From positions 133,232 through 197,231 of the forward strand of contig CAYNZP010000004.1 of NCBI GenBank assembly GCA_964401835.1: a stretch of DNA of 64,000 nt. Reading direction: 5' to 3'. The notes beneath the pieces are model-generated. The model had not been told where the DNA came from, did not search any database, and saw only the letters and a program-made list of their open reading frames with translations. The translations under genes were made by a program, and so were the position numbers. Shown in pieces: positions 1 through 7,858 of this stretch (position 1 is its first letter; the number at the start of each line of letters is the position of its first letter). Source of the stretch: CAYNZP01 sp964401835. Lineage in GTDB: Bacteria; Planctomycetota; Phycisphaerae; SM23-33.

Positions 1-348
1 TTCTACTTTTTTATCAAAAACCTGTATCTGAAAATGATGGGGAGAAAATGTGTCTGCCTTTGCTATCAACATGTTGGCAATGGCAGTGCCTATTCCTTGT
101 CTTCGATAGTTTTCATCCACAATGAGCGTATCGAGTAGAAGGTCGATTCGTCCATCCCCTGTGAGAGTCCCTAAACCGACAAGTTTCTCATCGTCCCAGG
201 CTGAAGCAACGAACAGGGCCTTTTTTAGCATCCACTCTATTTCACTCAACCTGAGCCAATCCCAAAGTTGAGCTTTACGGAAAAGTGTTTTGATGCTATG
301 GCAAGAAATGCGTTTGGTCGATTTATAAGTGATCCTTCTCTTTGTCAT
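1..348 (-). CDS. GNAT-family N-acetyltransferase, C-terminus cut by window edge
   Basis: The reading frame starts at an ATG at 348-346 and runs open through base 1, giving 116 residues without a stop, so the C-terminus lies outside the window. It contains the acetyl-CoA pyrophosphate-binding signature RRQGIGTAIA (residues 82-91), preceded by the typical beta-4 strand LDTLIVDENY. GNAT enzymes move an acetyl group from acetyl-CoA to an amine; the substrate cannot be told from this fragment. The first 30 residues are basic (MTKRRITYKSTKR). The gene lies downstream of the DUF3795 gene on the same strand but is separated from it by a hairpin. Confidence 0.8.
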   Translation of the reverse strand, partial: MTKRRITYKSTKRISCHSIKTLFRKAQLWDWLRLSEIEWMLKKALFVASAWDDEKLVGLGTLTGDGRIDLLLDTLIVDENYRRQGIGTAIANMLIAKADTFSPHHFQIQVFDKKVE

Positions 349-380
349 GTTGTTTCCCCTGAAAGCAATTTTCTCGGCGG

Positions 381-405
381 GTAGAGCGGGCATGCCAGCC
401 CACTA
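381..405. repeat. Palindromic hairpin between DUF3795 and GNAT genes
   Basis: GTAG (381-384) pairs with CTAC (402-405) and GGGC (388-391) with GCCC (398-401), around an ATGCCA loop. It lies just beyond the stop codon of the minus-strand DUF3795 gene. There is no clear T tract, so it could be a weak terminator or one copy of a dispersed palindrome. Confidence 0.4.
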
Positions 406-409
406 CGAA

Positions 410-724
410 TTAGTTATCTTTAGAATCGAACGTTCCGATCTTGATAAAGGTGTCCTCGCCTTTTGCCCAAGCCCTCAGATTCGCAAGCCGTTCGCCGTTG
501 GCGCCGTGTTCGGGATTGTCGAAGAACTCCTGCAGAACGCTGCACGGCAGTTCCGCGCAAAGCCCACAGTGGTGGATGCTTTTTTCGAGACAACACTTAG
601 CTACGGCACACTCGCCCCAGAACATCTCGCCCTTGCATCCCTGACAGCCGGGGCAGTTGGTCTTATCCTTCCACTCGCACGCGCCGCAATAGGCCCCGCA
701 CATGCCAATCTGTTTTTTGTCCAT
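410..724 (-). CDS. DUF3795 family cysteine-rich protein
   Basis: This 104-residue protein opens with MCGAYCGACEWK and continues with CPGCQGC, CAVAKCC and HHCGLCAELPC, the cysteine layout of DUF3795 proteins. The family's biochemical role is unknown; the paired cysteines suggest zinc or another metal. It is expected to be cytoplasmic, since no signal peptide or membrane segment is seen. The length is normal for a stand-alone DUF3795 protein. It sits among other small minus-strand genes with gaps of tens of bases, so co-transcription is possible but not shown. Family assignment is fairly sure, function is not. Confidence 0.75.
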   Translation of the reverse strand: MDKKQIGMCGAYCGACEWKDKTNCPGCQGCKGEMFWGECAVAKCCLEKSIHHCGLCAELPCSVLQEFFDNPEHGANGERLANLRAWAKGEDTFIKIGTFDSKDN

Positions 725-753
725 TGAGTTTCCTTTACTGGTTTAACCGTGAA

Positions 754-1206
754 CTACGCCCCTGGCGTTGGTGGTGGGCCGGATTGTTCGAAGGTGGCCG
801 AAGCAGGGGCAGTTCGCCCGAACATTGCTTTAACCGATTCTCGAGAAAGTACGATTATCGTGAATATGCCCAGCACCGTTCCGAATGGCACGAACATGCA
901 ACTGATGGCTGCAATGACGAAACAATACATGTAACGAGTGCGTTTGGCCAGACATCGGCCTGCGGTGATTATCAAGGCTGCTAACGTCCAACTGAGCAGA
1001 ACCAAGGCACCGCCCAAAATTATCAAATTTATTCCTCCGAATAATGTCGGCTCACCATTAGGATCAACGGAAATAACCAGTCCTATCATTGAAAGTGTGA
1101 TTAATATCGGATTATAGGTAAACATGGAGGGAAATAGGACGAATAGCCCACCAACGATATAATGAAAAATCGATAACAACTTCAGGTGTTGTTCATCCTG
1201 ATTCAT
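754..1206 (-). CDS. Small four-helix membrane protein, unknown function
   Basis: The 150-residue protein begins MNQDEQHLKLLSIFHYIVGG and has about four hydrophobic segments (roughly residues 11-29, 33-47, 57-82 and 91-118). It ends in a Pro/Gly/Ser-rich tail (QSGPPPTPGA). The opening, with EQHLKLLSIFHYIVG, is one I associate with a group of small uncharacterised bacterial membrane proteins. No enzymatic residues stand out. It lies between the DUF3795 gene and another small membrane protein on the same strand. Function unknown. Confidence 0.65.
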   Translation of the reverse strand: MNQDEQHLKLLSIFHYIVGGLFVLFPSMFTYNPILITLSMIGLVISVDPNGEPTLFGGINLIILGGALVLLSWTLAALIITAGRCLAKRTRYMYCFVIAAISCMFVPFGTVLGIFTIIVLSRESVKAMFGRTAPASATFEQSGPPPTPGA

Positions 1207-1254
1207 AATTTTCCCCTTTAGTTATTAGCGACCAAACTACCGACTACTTAGTCA

Positions 1255-1650
1255 CTAATCATCTTTTTCGCCAAGTTTTTCTTCGATACTTCGGATTTTT
1301 TTTGAGACCTCGTTCAGGCGGAATTCGATAGAGTTGAGAATCCAGAATTGAAAATGCTCGACCTTCGCCTGTTTGTGGATCATCCAGATAATCTTCACAG
1401 AGACAGCCAGCACACCAAGTTCAATGGAAAAAAGCGGCGGCAGTAGCGAGAGTTTATCCGGATACAGATGCCGAAGGCTGTCCATTCCCAGCAGAAGCAA
1501 GATAATGATGATGAAGGCGACATTTATTACTTTGTCACGTCGAGCTGCTGCCGAACCGCCGATCTCGCCGACGATAGCGCGGATCTTTTCCTTCTCAGCC
1601 CGAAATTCCTCAAGTTCCTGTCTTAATGCTGTCGTGTCATGTTCGGTCAT
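1255..1650 (-). CDS. Hypothetical membrane protein with flanking coiled coils
   Basis: The 131-residue protein has a charged, heptad-like N-terminus (residues 6-27), two membrane segments (about 42-57 and 69-90), and a second charged helix at the C-terminus (about 105-131). This suggests a small homo-oligomeric membrane protein with both ends on the same side. I do not recognise the family. It is followed, 48 bases downstream on the same strand, by the 150-residue membrane protein, so both may form one transcript. Start ATG at 1650-1648. Confidence 0.55.
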   Translation of the reverse strand: MTEHDTTALRQELEEFRAEKEKIRAIVGEIGGSAAARRDKVINVAFIIIILLLLGMDSLRHLYPDKLSLLPPLFSIELGVLAVSVKIIWMIHKQAKVEHFQFWILNSIEFRLNEVSKKIRSIEEKLGEKDD

Positions 1651-1718
1651 TTTTTTTACTCAATCGATGTTATAAATAAAAAATTCGGACTTTAAATTTC
1701 TGAATTCTGTCATTTGCT

Positions 1719-2312
1719 TCAATCAAACTGGAATAAGTTCTTTTTGAAATCTCTTACCTTGGGCATCGCCGAACCAGCATCGATGACATGTCCTTCCTCG
1801 CCCAGCCGGCCCGCCTGGGCAAGTGCTCCTCCGGGGAGTTTGTCGATAAGTTCGCCGGTATCTCTTACCACGCGCCAGTAGGGCGTTATGCGCGTCTTGC
1901 CGTCGCGCAGGTCTTCTTCGGCGGCTTCGGCGGCAATCCGCAGGAAAATGCCCGTTGTCATCGGGCATGTGCTGTCGGCTCCGTGGTCACGTGCGAGCTT
2001 GGCCCGAATCTGTGACTGGGTAACCAGCTTGCCCTTGCGAACTTTCTTTATGAGGGCGTCAACATCGCACGGAGCGGGAACCAACATAGTGCCCGTGCCG
2101 AAGCGCCTCTGCATTCGCGGAGGAATGTCGACTACCTTGGGAACACCTTTAGAATTGCGGAGCTTTTCCCGCCACGATTTGCACTTCCATTTTATCTCGG
2201 TTTTTTTTGCATCTGCTGCCTTGGCTTTGGTTTTTTTGGAGGCTTTGGTTTTTGGCTTGGTTTTCCTGGAAGACTTGGGTTTGGTTTTGGACTTTTTTTT
2301 CACTGCAGCCAT
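1719..2312 (-). CDS. MGMT/ATL-like DNA-binding protein lacking the active-site cysteine
   Basis: The 197-residue protein has a basic N-terminal tail (residues 5-38, repeated K/T/S/P) followed by a domain resembling the C-terminal domain of O6-alkylguanine-DNA alkyltransferases: GKLVTQSQI (94-102), the helix-turn-helix stretch to about 133, then PYWRVV (144-149), DTGEL and PGGALAQAGRLGEEGH (160-175). In true alkyltransferases the equivalent motif is PCHRVV with the acceptor cysteine; alkyltransferase-like proteins usually read PWHRV. Here Tyr145 and Trp146 replace Cys and His, so alkyl transfer is not expected. A DNA lesion-recognition role is inferred. The gene is convergent with nothing and divergent from lptD. 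Confidence 0.7.
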   Translation of the reverse strand: MAAVKKKSKTKPKSSRKTKPKTKASKKTKAKAADAKKTEIKWKCKSWREKLRNSKGVPKVVDIPPRMQRRFGTGTMLVPAPCDVDALIKKVRKGKLVTQSQIRAKLARDHGADSTCPMTTGIFLRIAAEAAEEDLRDGKTRITPYWRVVRDTGELIDKLPGGALAQAGRLGEEGHVIDAGSAMPKVRDFKKNLFQFD

Positions 2313-2403
2313 GGTTTTTACTCCTCACAGAGAGGTATCCAAGGCATTATTGCCGGCTTTTGTCGGCGTTGCAACCGTGTAATTGCCTCAAAAAGGTCAA
2401 ATG

Positions 2404-2439
2404 CAGGCCCAGGCGGGGTTTGATGCCCAAACGGGCCTG
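2404..2439. other. Strong hairpin in the divergent intergenic region before lptD
   Basis: CAGGCCC (2404-2410) pairs with GGGCCTG (2433-2439), with GTTTG/CAAAC pairing inside. It sits just upstream of the lptD promoter and is followed by TTTAAT. With genes diverging from here it cannot end a known gene; it may insulate the promoter or form part of the 5' leader of the MGMT-like gene. Confidence 0.4.
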
Positions 2440-2448
2440 TTTAATCAA

Positions 2449-2476
2449 TTGACTTACATGCTCAGGGTTCTATAAT
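2449..2476 (+). promoter_or_regulatory. Sigma-70-type promoter of lptD
   Basis: TTGACT (2449-2454) and TATAAT (2471-2476) are separated by 16 bp, about 100 bases before the lptD start. The -10 box is a perfect consensus. Confidence 0.7.
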
Positions 2477-2575
2477 CGCGGCAAATATGGTTACTTGCAC
2501 GCCGAGAGTTTTCTGGCGTTTTTTGACAATTTTGACATTTAAGTTGGCGAGAGTGAGATGACGGAGCATCCCATT

Positions 2576-5557
2576 ATGAAAGTACGACGCTTGCTGGTTC
2601 TGGCGGCTGTTGTATCGATTCTTGCTCCGCTATGCTTGGCTGGCTCAGCCGACGATAAGTACATCCACGAAGACGCCAAAATTTCCGGCAAGGAAATTCA
2701 CTCCTTTGTAGAAGACGGCCAGCAGGTTTCAGTCGTTCTGGGCAGTTTCAAGCTCGAACTCGGCGAGACGGTTTTGACCTCCCGTGACGCTGTAATCTGG
2801 ATAAGCAGCCAAAAGTCCGGCCCTTCGGTATTCAACGACATTACGGTCTACCTCGAAGGCAAGGCGAGAATCGTAGAACAACGCGGGGCCCAAACCACCG
2901 ACCAGATAATCCTCGTTACGCTTTTCCACGACGGCAAGATTCACGCCTCGGGCACAATGTCGCAGCGGCCTTTGGATAACTTCCCACTTTATCTGCGGGC
3001 CAAATCTGCAAAGCAGGCGCGCGAGCAGGGCTATCCGCAGCGGAAGGTTGAAGACGACTCCCAGGCTGTTCCTCTACTGATATTCGCAGAAGACAAAGAC
3101 GCAGCAGACGCTTTAACCGACCTGACTCCGACCACGACCCCAGCCGAGGATAAATGGCAGGTCGAGGCAACCTCCAAGTCCGAAGACCTGGACGTTGTCA
3201 AGGTTCGCAAGGTCGAGAAGAAAAAGGAAGTTCACCCCGTCGCGTGGCAGGCTGACAGTTTCACTTCCGAGATGCGTGGCGATACCCGCATAACTATCGC
3301 CAAGGGTAATGTGTATCTTTCTCAGGGCGATCCCAGGAGCGAATTATTCCTCGAGCTTCGCAGCCAGGTCGCAGTGATTTTCAGTGGCAAGGTTCCCGCA
3401 AAGCAGTCCCGCAGCCCATACAGCCCGAAGATAAAGGGGGTTGACAAAGACTTTATTACCGGCGTCTATCTCGATGGCGATGTCATTATAGCCCGCGGAG
3501 AGAGATACATGCGGGCTCCGAGGGCTTACTACGACTTCGCACTCGACAGGGCGATCGTTCTCGACCCGGTCTTCCGGACGATTCAAAAGCAGCGAGAGAT
3601 TCCGATTTATGTCCGTGCTAAAGAGGCGCGGCTGCTCTCGGCCCGCGAGGTGTACTTCAAGGACGCGAAGGTCTCGACCAGCGACTTTTATTCCCCGAGC
3701 TACCATATCGGGGCCAAGTCTACTTATTTTATGGACAACACGCCTTACGACGAAGAGGGCGAACGCCTCGGCGAGCGCAGCTGGCTGGCGACGATGAAGC
3801 ATACCACCTTCAATGTCCGCTCCGTTCCGCTTATGTACCTGCCGTCAATCCGTGGGAATTTGACGGAAGGTAACTCTCCGCTCCGCAAAGCGCAGTTCGG
3901 CAAGAGCGGCCGGTTCGGCGTTGGCGTCGAGACGCAGTGGCATTTATTCCGGCTTTTGGGTTTGCTCGAGCCCGAAGGCGTAAAGGGAAGGCTGAACCTG
4001 GATTGGTACGAGCGAGGCGTGCTGGGCGGTATAGACCTGGATTACGCACGCCGGGAGAAGAACCGCCAATATAGCGGTTTCGTGAAACTCGCCGGCCTGT
4101 CCGACGATAAAGCAAAAGACAAATTCGGCGATGTGCGAGACAATATTTCCGCCCCGGACAAGCGTGGCAGAGCACTGGCCCGTCATAAAGAGTTCCTGGC
4201 GGGTGACTGGACTGTGCAGTTGGAGTTCAGTTATATCACCGACCGCAACTTCCTTGAGGAGTTCTATCCGTCCGAATTCTTTGCCGGCAAGGAACAGGAC
4301 ACTCTCGCCTATGCCAAGAAACAGACTGACAACTGGGCCTTGACTGCCCTGGCACAGACCAAGATCAATCGCTTCCAGACGCAGACGGAATCTGCCCCGG
4401 ACGTGGAGTTTTACATGCTGGGCCAGCCGTTGCTCAAAGACAGGCTTACGTTCTACAGTGAATCGCGGGCCGGCTGGAAAAGGTTCCGCGCTCGTAAGGG
4501 CATGGGCATAAACGACAGCAGCTTCTTCGGCCGTTTCGATACGCGAAACGAAATTGACATGCCGCTGGACTTTGGCCCGCTAAGCGTAGTGCCTTACGTC
4601 GTAGGCCGGGCCACGTACTGGAGCGACGACTTGCCGGTCAATGGCGAGAAGTGGCGGCCTTACGGGCAGGTCGGTGTGAAGTCGACCACGCACATCTGGA
4701 AAGTTTACGACGGTGTCAACAGCCGCATATGGGACCTCAACCGCCTCAAGCATATTATCTCGCCGTATGTCTCGGCCTGGATTGCATGCAGCGACGGGGT
4801 AGAGCCCGGCGATCTTATCGAGGGCGACCCGGACGACAAGATGCCCAAGGACTCTATCATGGGCGAGCTGTTCCCGATAGACCCGGACATCGAGGAGTTT
4901 CTCGACCGCAGCAGCGGCTTGGCTTTCGGCCTTCACCAGAGGTTGCAGACAAAGCGAGGTCGGCCCGGCCAGGAAGAAACCGTCGATTGGATGCGGCTGA
5001 ATGTGAACGTAGGGATTTATGACAACGGCAAAGACCGGCAAACCTCAGACGGGCGGTTCTTCTGGTATCGGCCGGAGCACAGCATCGCACGCAATCATGT
5101 TAATGCCGATTACACATGGAATATCTCCGACTCAACCAGCGTCCTGGCCGACACGAATTACGATATTGACGATGGCGACATCGACCGCTTCAATGCCGGC
5201 TTGGCCGTGCAGCGCGACCCGCGTCTGCGATACTACCTTGGAACCAGATACATCCGCGAGGTGGATTCGTTCGTCGGGACGGCTGGCTTCAATTACAAGA
5301 TAAGCCGCAAGTACTCCGTCAGCGCGTTTGAGCAGTACGACTTCGATTTTGACGGCGGCAAGAATATGGCCACTTCGTTTTCGATTATCCGCAAGTTACC
5401 CCGCTGGTTTGCCGGCGTGACATTCGTTTTCAATCAGGCTGACGGCGACGGCGACGATGAAATCGGCATGTTCCTGACACTCTGGCCCGAAGGCATTCCG
5501 GAAGTCCGCATTGGCGGCGACAAATTCACTCTCATGGGCCAAAGCAGCATGAACTAG
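2576..5557 (+). CDS. lptD: LPS-assembly outer-membrane protein LptD-like
   Basis: The protein of about 993 residues starts with a signal peptide (MKVRRLLVLAAVVSILAP, cleavage near CLAGSA). An OstA/LptA-like region of repeated short beta strands follows (about residues 30-350), then a long stretch of alternating polar/hydrophobic strands rich in Tyr, Trp, Arg and Asp, typical of a large outer-membrane beta barrel. Known LptD inserts lipopolysaccharide into the outer leaflet together with LptE. I chose ATG 2576 because GGAG lies 9 bases upstream; ATG 2558 would add six residues. The usual partner genes are not adjacent. LptD in a planctomycete supports a diderm envelope. The assignment rests on architecture and is fairly sure; the exact substrate is not. 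Confidence 0.7.
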   Translation: MKVRRLLVLAAVVSILAPLCLAGSADDKYIHEDAKISGKEIHSFVEDGQQVSVVLGSFKLELGETVLTSRDAVIWISSQKSGPSVFNDITVYLEGKARIVEQRGAQTTDQIILVTLFHDGKIHASGTMSQRPLDNFPLYLRAKSAKQAREQGYPQRKVEDDSQAVPLLIFAEDKDAADALTDLTPTTTPAEDKWQVEATSKSEDLDVVKVRKVEKKKEVHPVAWQADSFTSEMRGDTRITIAKGNVYLSQGDPRSELFLELRSQVAVIFSGKVPAKQSRSPYSPKIKGVDKDFITGVYLDGDVIIARGERYMRAPRAYYDFALDRAIVLDPVFRTIQKQREIPIYVRAKEARLLSAREVYFKDAKVSTSDFYSPSYHIGAKSTYFMDNTPYDEEGERLGERSWLATMKHTTFNVRSVPLMYLPSIRGNLTEGNSPLRKAQFGKSGRFGVGVETQWHLFRLLGLLEPEGVKGRLNLDWYERGVLGGIDLDYARREKNRQYSGFVKLAGLSDDKAKDKFGDVRDNISAPDKRGRALARHKEFLAGDWTVQLEFSYITDRNFLEEFYPSEFFAGKEQDTLAYAKKQTDNWALTALAQTKINRFQTQTESAPDVEFYMLGQPLLKDRLTFYSESRAGWKRFRARKGMGINDSSFFGRFDTRNEIDMPLDFGPLSVVPYVVGRATYWSDDLPVNGEKWRPYGQVGVKSTTHIWKVYDGVNSRIWDLNRLKHIISPYVSAWIACSDGVEPGDLIEGDPDDKMPKDSIMGELFPIDPDIEEFLDRSSGLAFGLHQRLQTKRGRPGQEETVDWMRLNVNVGIYDNGKDRQTSDGRFFWYRPEHSIARNHVNADYTWNISDSTSVLADTNYDIDDGDIDRFNAGLAVQRDPRLRYYLGTRYIREVDSFVGTAGFNYKISRKYSVSAFEQYDFDFDGGKNMATSFSIIRKLPRWFAGVTFVFNQADGDGDDEIGMFLTLWPEGIPEVRIGGDKFTLMGQSSMN

Positions 5558-5602
5558 TTGGGCCGGTAATCAGTTGATCGGTTGAACAGGAGAGATATCT
5601 CT

Positions 5603-6025
5603 TTGGAGACAAGTGTACAAATTGCAATAATTTCAGCTTCAGCTAGCATCATCGTTGCATCATTAACGTTTATCCTTAACAAAAGAGCACAAAGGGCTCA
5701 TGAGCTTCGACAAAGAAAATTAATACATTTTCAAGAGCTTCTTTCCGCGATATCCGATTTAGCTGTTGATGGGATTGATAAAGATGAAGCGAATCAGAAA
5801 TTTGCTCATACTGTCAATACAATAGTATTAGTTGCCCCACAATCAGTCATTCAAGTTTTAATGGCATTTCATGATGAGGTTAAATTTACCAATTCCAATT
5901 TTACCAAAGAAAAACATGACCGACTTTTAAAAGAATTGATTTTGGCTATTCGCCAAAACCTGGATTTGCCATATAAAGATGATCCTGAAACTTTTGATTT
6001 TCATCTTATTGGTTCTAAATCCTAA
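5603..6025 (+). CDS. Hypothetical single-pass membrane protein
   Basis: About 140 residues. There is one N-terminal membrane segment (IAIISASASIIVASLTFIL) followed by a basic stretch (NKRAQRAHELRQRK) and a helical soluble domain ending in an acidic C-terminus. No ATG is available; TTG 5603 is preferred because AGGAGA (5588-5593) lies 9 bases upstream, with TTG 5582 as the alternative. The base composition looks clearly more A+T-rich than the neighbouring genes, which suggests recent acquisition. This layout (short TM, then cytoplasmic helices) is common in small proteins of unknown function. No function assigned. Confidence 0.55.
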   Translation: METSVQIAIISASASIIVASLTFILNKRAQRAHELRQRKLIHFQELLSAISDLAVDGIDKDEANQKFAHTVNTIVLVAPQSVIQVLMAFHDEVKFTNSNFTKEKHDRLLKELILAIRQNLDLPYKDDPETFDFHLIGSKS

Positions 6026-6038
6026 ACATTGCGTGTGG

Positions 6039-6060
6039 CACAGTTAGCTTGCTAGCCGTG
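6039..6060. repeat. Near-perfect palindrome with TTAGC/GCTAGC core
   Basis: CACAGTTAGC (6039-6048) and GCTAGCCGTG (6051-6060) pair over nine of ten positions (one G-U, one mismatch) with a two-base centre. It lies between two convergent genes and resembles in its core the hairpins at 7118 and 7198. Confidence 0.45.
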
Positions 6061-6069
6061 TTCTATGAG

Positions 6070-7098
6070 TCATTCCCTTATTTTCACAGTTGACCAGAAC
6101 TCGTACAGGCTGGCGAAGGCGAGTTCTATGTCCGCATCTACCAGGCGGATGCAGCCGAGGGATTCAGCCTTGCCAATGCTCTCCGGCTCGTTCGTGCCGT
6201 GTATGCCATAGCCGACATGCGGATTCGTGTTCTCGTCAATGCCTTCCAAACTTATCCAGTACCCTTGCGCCCCCAGCGGGTAGTCCGGCTCGCCCCAGAG
6301 AATCTTGTGCTGATGCTGGCTGTTCGGCGGCGGGTTCCATGGGGCCTGGACCATCTTCTTACCCAGGGCTACTCGCCACATGCCCATCGGCGTCGAGCCG
6401 TTCATGCCCAGCCCGACACCCAGCCGCTTTACAAAAACCTTCGGCGAACCCTCGCGATGCAGGAACAGGTCCATCGTGAAACTGCTCTTGTTGACGATGG
6501 CATGGAAGGGGCCCTGTATCATCTTGAGCCGCTGGCCGGCGCGGATTTTGGTAGCGTCGGCGATGCGGTTGACCTTCAGTATCAGCTGCGGCGGGATGTG
6601 CAGGTTTAGCTTCCGCTCTACACGCTGGAGCACCTCGCCCGACTGGAAGGTGTAATAAAAACAGTACGGGTCGTCTTCAAGTACGTTGGGCGACAGGATC
6701 GTCAGCTGCGAAAGCTCCGCAAGGATATTAACGGCCATTTCCTGCTGATCGGCTGTCAACGCTCCGCTGAATAGCGCCTCGGAAAGGGCGCTTCTTGCGT
6801 CGATTAAGTTTTTCGTGCTGCCGGACTGGAAAAGCTCTATGCCTTGGCGGTAAAGCTCACTTGCGGCAGATGTCTGCTCATTGGTCGCGGCTGGTGCCGG
6901 CGTCTCGATTTCCTGCGGCTGGGGGATTTCAACTGGGGGAGCTTGAATGGTCTCGGTATTATCCGGCCGGGCGATAACGACGGGCTGTTCGGACTTGCCC
7001 TTCTTGTCGCCATTGACGGTGATAAGGAGGAAAAAGAAAACCCCCAGGCCTGCCAAAACCACGACTGTCGCAAGTAAACGTTTGCTTTTCTGCTTCAT
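6070..7098 (-). CDS. L,D-transpeptidase (YkuD fold) with N-terminal membrane anchor
   Basis: About 342 residues: an N-terminal basic stretch and membrane segment (LLATVVVLAGLGVFFFLLI), a Pro/Glu-rich linker, a helical TPR-like segment, a LysM-like region (QSGEVLQRVERKLN...ILKVNR...IRAGQRLKM), and a C-terminal YkuD catalytic domain with HGTNEPESIG and the nucleophile motif SLGCIRL. YkuD enzymes form 3-3 crosslinks in peptidoglycan or attach proteins to it, acting in the periplasm. I place the start at ATG 7098 (MKQKSKR) because GGAG lies 9 bases upstream; an ATG at 7131 would add eleven residues. It supports the presence of peptidoglycan. The repeat at 7118 lies in its leader. Confidence 0.85.
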   Translation of the reverse strand: MKQKSKRLLATVVVLAGLGVFFFLLITVNGDKKGKSEQPVVIARPDNTETIQAPPVEIPQPQEIETPAPAATNEQTSAASELYRQGIELFQSGSTKNLIDARSALSEALFSGALTADQQEMAVNILAELSQLTILSPNVLEDDPYCFYYTFQSGEVLQRVERKLNLHIPPQLILKVNRIADATKIRAGQRLKMIQGPFHAIVNKSSFTMDLFLHREGSPKVFVKRLGVGLGMNGSTPMGMWRVALGKKMVQAPWNPPPNSQHQHKILWGEPDYPLGAQGYWISLEGIDENTNPHVGYGIHGTNEPESIGKAESLGCIRLVDADIELAFASLYEFWSTVKIRE

Positions 7099-7117
7099 GA
7101 GTTCCATCTCCGGCAAT

Positions 7118-7148
7118 ACCAAGGTTGGCATGCTATGCCAAAAATTTT
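7118..7148. repeat. Hairpin repeat, copy 1
   Basis: The copy begins ACCAAGGTTGGCATGCTATG and continues CCAAAAATTTT. TTGGCAT (7125-7131) pairs with ATGCCAA (7135-7141) around GCT. It lies in the leader of the L,D-transpeptidase gene and matches copy 2, 80 bases further on, apart from a few changes. Confidence 0.6.
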
Positions 7149-7197
7149 CAGCATCATATTCAAACGCTTTGCGTTATCAGTCGACGCTGAATTACAA

Positions 7198-7228
7198 ACC
7201 AAGGTTAGCACGCTATGCTAAAAAATTT
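7198..7228. repeat. Hairpin repeat, copy 2, containing the stop codon of the folate gene
   Basis: The copy begins ACCAAGGTTAGCACGCTATG. TTAGCA (7205-7210) pairs with TGCTAA (7216-7221). Relative to copy 1, the G at 7127 is A at 7207 and its partner C at 7139 is T at 7219, so pairing is kept. The minus-strand stop codon (TAG, 7215-7213) of the neighbouring gene lies inside this copy. Confidence 0.6.
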
Positions 7229-7776
7229 ATGACGTCCTTGTCTGTTACGAGAAGACCGACAGGGTGGTCGTGCTGCTCGGTGAAAATTTCATCAACTACC
7301 TGTTCGTCAAAAGCCAATCCGCACAGGATAGCATGATTGTCCGGCTCTGCAAGGAAACGATCGTAAAATCCTCCTCCCCGGCCCAGGCGGTTGCCGCTTC
7401 GGTCGAACGCCATCGCCGGCACGACGATCATGTCGATATCCTCGATGGGCCAGGGTTCTCCGTCGCTTGGCTCGCGTATTCCGCGGTTGATAACCATGTC
7501 ATCGTCCATGGTTTTGCACTCGACAGCCAGCATGTGCCGCTGCTCAAAATTTACCCTTGGAACCAGGACTCTTTTATCTCTCTGCCAAGCTGCCAGTGCA
7601 GCCGGAAGGCAGTCCACTTCGTTGGGAATAGGCATATAGAGCATGATGTTTTTTGCCTCGTGAAACTCAGCCAGGCCGACAAGAGATTTGCAAGCCGCGT
7701 GGGACTTTTCGGCTGCTGTCTGGTCGCTCATGGCGGCGAGCTTTTCACGAATTTGCTTTCTCAGGTGTTGCTTCAT
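7213..7776 (-). CDS. 5-formyltetrahydrofolate cyclo-ligase
   Basis: The 187-residue protein matches the length and layout of 5-formyl-THF cyclo-ligase (MTHFS, 5-FCL family). It has a basic N-terminal helix (MKQHLRKQIREKL), YMPIPNEVD, then IDMIVVPAMAFDRSGNRLGR followed by GGGFYDR, the conserved ATP/substrate-binding loop of the family. The enzyme uses ATP to convert 5-formyl-THF to 5,10-methenyl-THF in the cytoplasm. It is on the same strand as rarA, 82 bases downstream of it, and may be co-transcribed. Its last codons and stop lie in a hairpin repeat, so the C-terminal residues NFLA may be repeat-derived. Confidence 0.9.
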   Translation of the reverse strand: MKQHLRKQIREKLAAMSDQTAAEKSHAACKSLVGLAEFHEAKNIMLYMPIPNEVDCLPAALAAWQRDKRVLVPRVNFEQRHMLAVECKTMDDDMVINRGIREPSDGEPWPIEDIDMIVVPAMAFDRSGNRLGRGGGFYDRFLAEPDNHAILCGLAFDEQVVDEIFTEQHDHPVGLLVTDKDVINFLA

Positions 7777-7858
7777 AAGACTCTTATTGGAAAATTTCGG
7801 GGCGGTCTTGGCAAGAACAATTCTTCAAGGGGAAGAAAAAGACACGGGCATGCAGGAG

